This document shows, in pieces, positions 14,146-15,152 of a stretch of 15,152 nt of DNA. The number at the start of each line of letters is the position of its first letter. Position 1 is the first letter of the stretch. The DNA lies in contig JAEWEN010000069.1 of NCBI GenBank assembly GCA_023389275.1, positions 1-15,152 of the forward strand, given 5' to 3'. A program made the position numbers and the translations under genes. A model generated the notes under the pieces. That model had not been told where the DNA came from. It saw only the letters and a program-made list of their open reading frames with translations, and made no database searches. The DNA comes from Bacillota bacterium (GTDB lineage Bacteria; Bacillota; Clostridia; Clostridiales; Caloramatoraceae).

Positions 14146-14166
14146 ATATACAAGGGGGAAGATAAC

Positions 14167-14856
14167 ATGAGATATGAAGTTATATTATTTGATGCAGACG
14201 AAACACTATTTGATTTTAAAAAATCAGAAAGAGAAGCTTTTAAAAATACTAACATTGAGTTTGGTATAGATTACGATGAAAACTATCATTTAAAAATATA
14301 TAAGGAAATAAATACTGCTATATGGAAAGAATTTGAGCAAGGGCTTATTACTCAAGAAAAGTTAAAAATTGAAAGATTTAAAAGATTATCTAATGCTTTA
14401 AAAATAGATTTCGACCCAGAAGAGTTTGCAAAAGCATATATGAAGCACCTATCATTAGGTTCATTTTTATATGAAGGTAGTATAGAACTTATTGAAAAAT
14501 TGAGTAAAACCCATAAACTTTCTATAGTTACAAATGGTCTTACATTTGTTCAAAATAATAGAATAAGAAAATCTCCTATAGCGAAATATTTTGATGATGT
14601 AGTAATATCTGAAGAAATATTAGTGTCAAAACCAAATCCACAAATATTTGAACATGCACTAAATAACCTAAACTTTACTGACAAAAGTAAAGTTTTAATG
14701 ATAGGTGATAGCTTAACATCTGATATACAAGGTGGTATAAACTTTGGTATAGATACATGTTGGTATAATAAGGATCACAAGAAAAATGAAACTACAATAA
14801 AGCCTACATATGAAGTTTCAAATTTTGAGGAAATGCAAAAAGTAATATTTAGTTAA
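14167..14856 (+). CDS. yjjG: HAD-family noncanonical pyrimidine nucleotidase (YjjG/YfnB-like)
   Basis: A 229-residue cytoplasmic HAD phosphatase. YjjG-type enzymes dephosphorylate UMP, dUMP and modified pyrimidine nucleotides. The sequence follows E. coli YjjG closely in pattern: FDADETLFDF (motif I, D9 nucleophile and D11), a helical cap with AIWKEFEQGLITQEKL (51-66), VTNGL (motif II, T122), VISEEILVSKPNPQIF (motif III lysine, K155), VLMIGDSLTSDIQGGINFGIDTCW (motif IV, D181 and D186). All catalytic residues are present. AAGGGGGAAG lies before the ATG. It follows the symporter gene by 54 bases with a hairpin between. Both genes have pyrimidine links (attenuator and enzyme family), suggesting a shared purpose, though co-transcription is unproven. 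Confidence 0.9.
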   Translation: MRYEVILFDADETLFDFKKSEREAFKNTNIEFGIDYDENYHLKIYKEINTAIWKEFEQGLITQEKLKIERFKRLSNALKIDFDPEEFAKAYMKHLSLGSFLYEGSIELIEKLSKTHKLSIVTNGLTFVQNNRIRKSPIAKYFDDVVISEEILVSKPNPQIFEHALNNLNFTDKSKVLMIGDSLTSDIQGGINFGIDTCWYNKDHKKNETTIKPTYEVSNFEEMQKVIFS

Positions 14857-14860
14857 ATAG

Positions 14861-14896
14861 AAAAGCCATATCCTTTAATTTAGGTATGGCTTTTTT
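14861..14896. terminator. bidirectional terminator
   Basis: AAAAGCCATA then TCC on the left (14861-14873) pairs with GGTATGGCTTTT on the right (14883-14894) with one bulge, followed by six T. It ends the nucleotidase gene; on the minus strand TTTTCTATTT follows, so it also suits the convergent partial gene. Confidence 0.8.
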
Positions 14897-14908
14897 ATTT
14901 ATATTTTT

Positions 14909-15152
14909 CTATCCTATTACATCTAAATAGCATTTTATATGTTTTTTCGCACTAATAGTAGTTGAGTAATTTTCACATAAAACTTTATAGGTATCTTGAA
15001 GCTTTAAAAATTCTGAATCTAAATTATTAACTAAATTATTAATATCACTAAATAGTTTTTCTGGTGTAAGTTTCTCATTACAGTTTCTATCAGTAAAATT
15101 AACCTTTGATATTTTTAAAAGAGTATTTTTATATACTAAACCTGGATAGTAA
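14909..15152 (-). CDS. 3' end of an unrecognised protein, cut by window edge
   Basis: An open frame of 80 codons enters from the right edge and stops at TAG (14909-14911), twelve bases before the shared terminator. The visible part begins YYPGLVYKNTLLKISK and continues through a helical stretch LTPEKLFSDINNLVNNLDSEFLKLQ with regular leucine/hydrophobic spacing (possible coiled coil), ending CYLDVIG. It contains three cysteines and no membrane segment. Base composition and codon use (many AAT, AAA, TTA) match the neighbours. I do not recognise the family. The position of the stop and the terminator support it as a real gene. Confidence 0.6.
   Translation of the reverse strand, partial: YYPGLVYKNTLLKISKVNFTDRNCNEKLTPEKLFSDINNLVNNLDSEFLKLQDTYKVLCENYSTTISAKKHIKCYLDVIG

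Noticed and set aside
1..15152. Mobile elements, CRISPR arrays, tRNA or rRNA genes
   Set aside because: No transposase or integrase, no regularly spaced repeats, no cloverleaf or conserved rRNA segments were seen on either strand.

Overview
This is a very AT-rich window from a low-GC Gram-positive anaerobe, most likely a motile Clostridia member. The basis is strong AGGAGG ribosome sites, compact intrinsic terminators, a clostridial MotAB pair, an ECF sigma/DUF4179 anti-sigma pair, a HxlR regulator with a divergent azoreductase, and a PyrR-type attenuator. Species cannot be named from sequence alone. Genes are mostly single or in pairs on both strands, nearly all closed by a hairpin-plus-T terminator. 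There are no rRNA or tRNA genes, CRISPR arrays, insertion sequences or phage genes.

Layout. (1) 1-341: end of a DUF5661 gene, converging on a large orphan MASE3-PAS histidine kinase (383-2479, minus). (2) 2794-4343, minus: membrane-anchored metallophosphoesterase and FMN-dependent NADH-azoreductase; a HxlR regulator is divergent from the latter. (3) 4983-6549: overlapping ECF sigma factor and DUF4179 anti-sigma genes, converging on a small DUF1648 membrane protein. (4) 7113-7781: RelQ-type (p)ppGpp synthetase, converging on an unusual 788-residue isoprenoid synthase (7825-10191, minus). Its C-terminal part is a complete prenyl diphosphate synthase and its N-terminal part carries a second set of aspartate-rich motifs. 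(5) 10410-10763: a DUF1622 membrane protein with no ATG, GTG or TTG anywhere in frame. (6) 11010-12553: motA-motB behind a sigma-D-like promoter. (7) 12596-14856: promoter, PyrR-type attenuator, DAACS symporter, then a YjjG-type pyrimidine nucleotidase. (8) 14909-15152: 3' end of an unrecognised minus-strand gene.

Most interesting points. First, a transporter usually annotated as a glutamate/dicarboxylate symporter sits behind a textbook PyrR anti-antiterminator/antiterminator/terminator leader. It lacks the arginine that binds acidic substrates in the family and is followed by a pyrimidine nucleotidase, so it is a candidate pyrimidine-related transporter. Second, the two-headed isoprenoid synthase is a candidate bifunctional terpene enzyme. 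Third, three genes (HxlR, DUF1648, DUF1622) have a strong Shine-Dalgarno site placed 7-9 bases before an ATA codon and no conventional start in a sensible place. This implies either real AUA initiation or recurrent ATG-to-ATA change or error.
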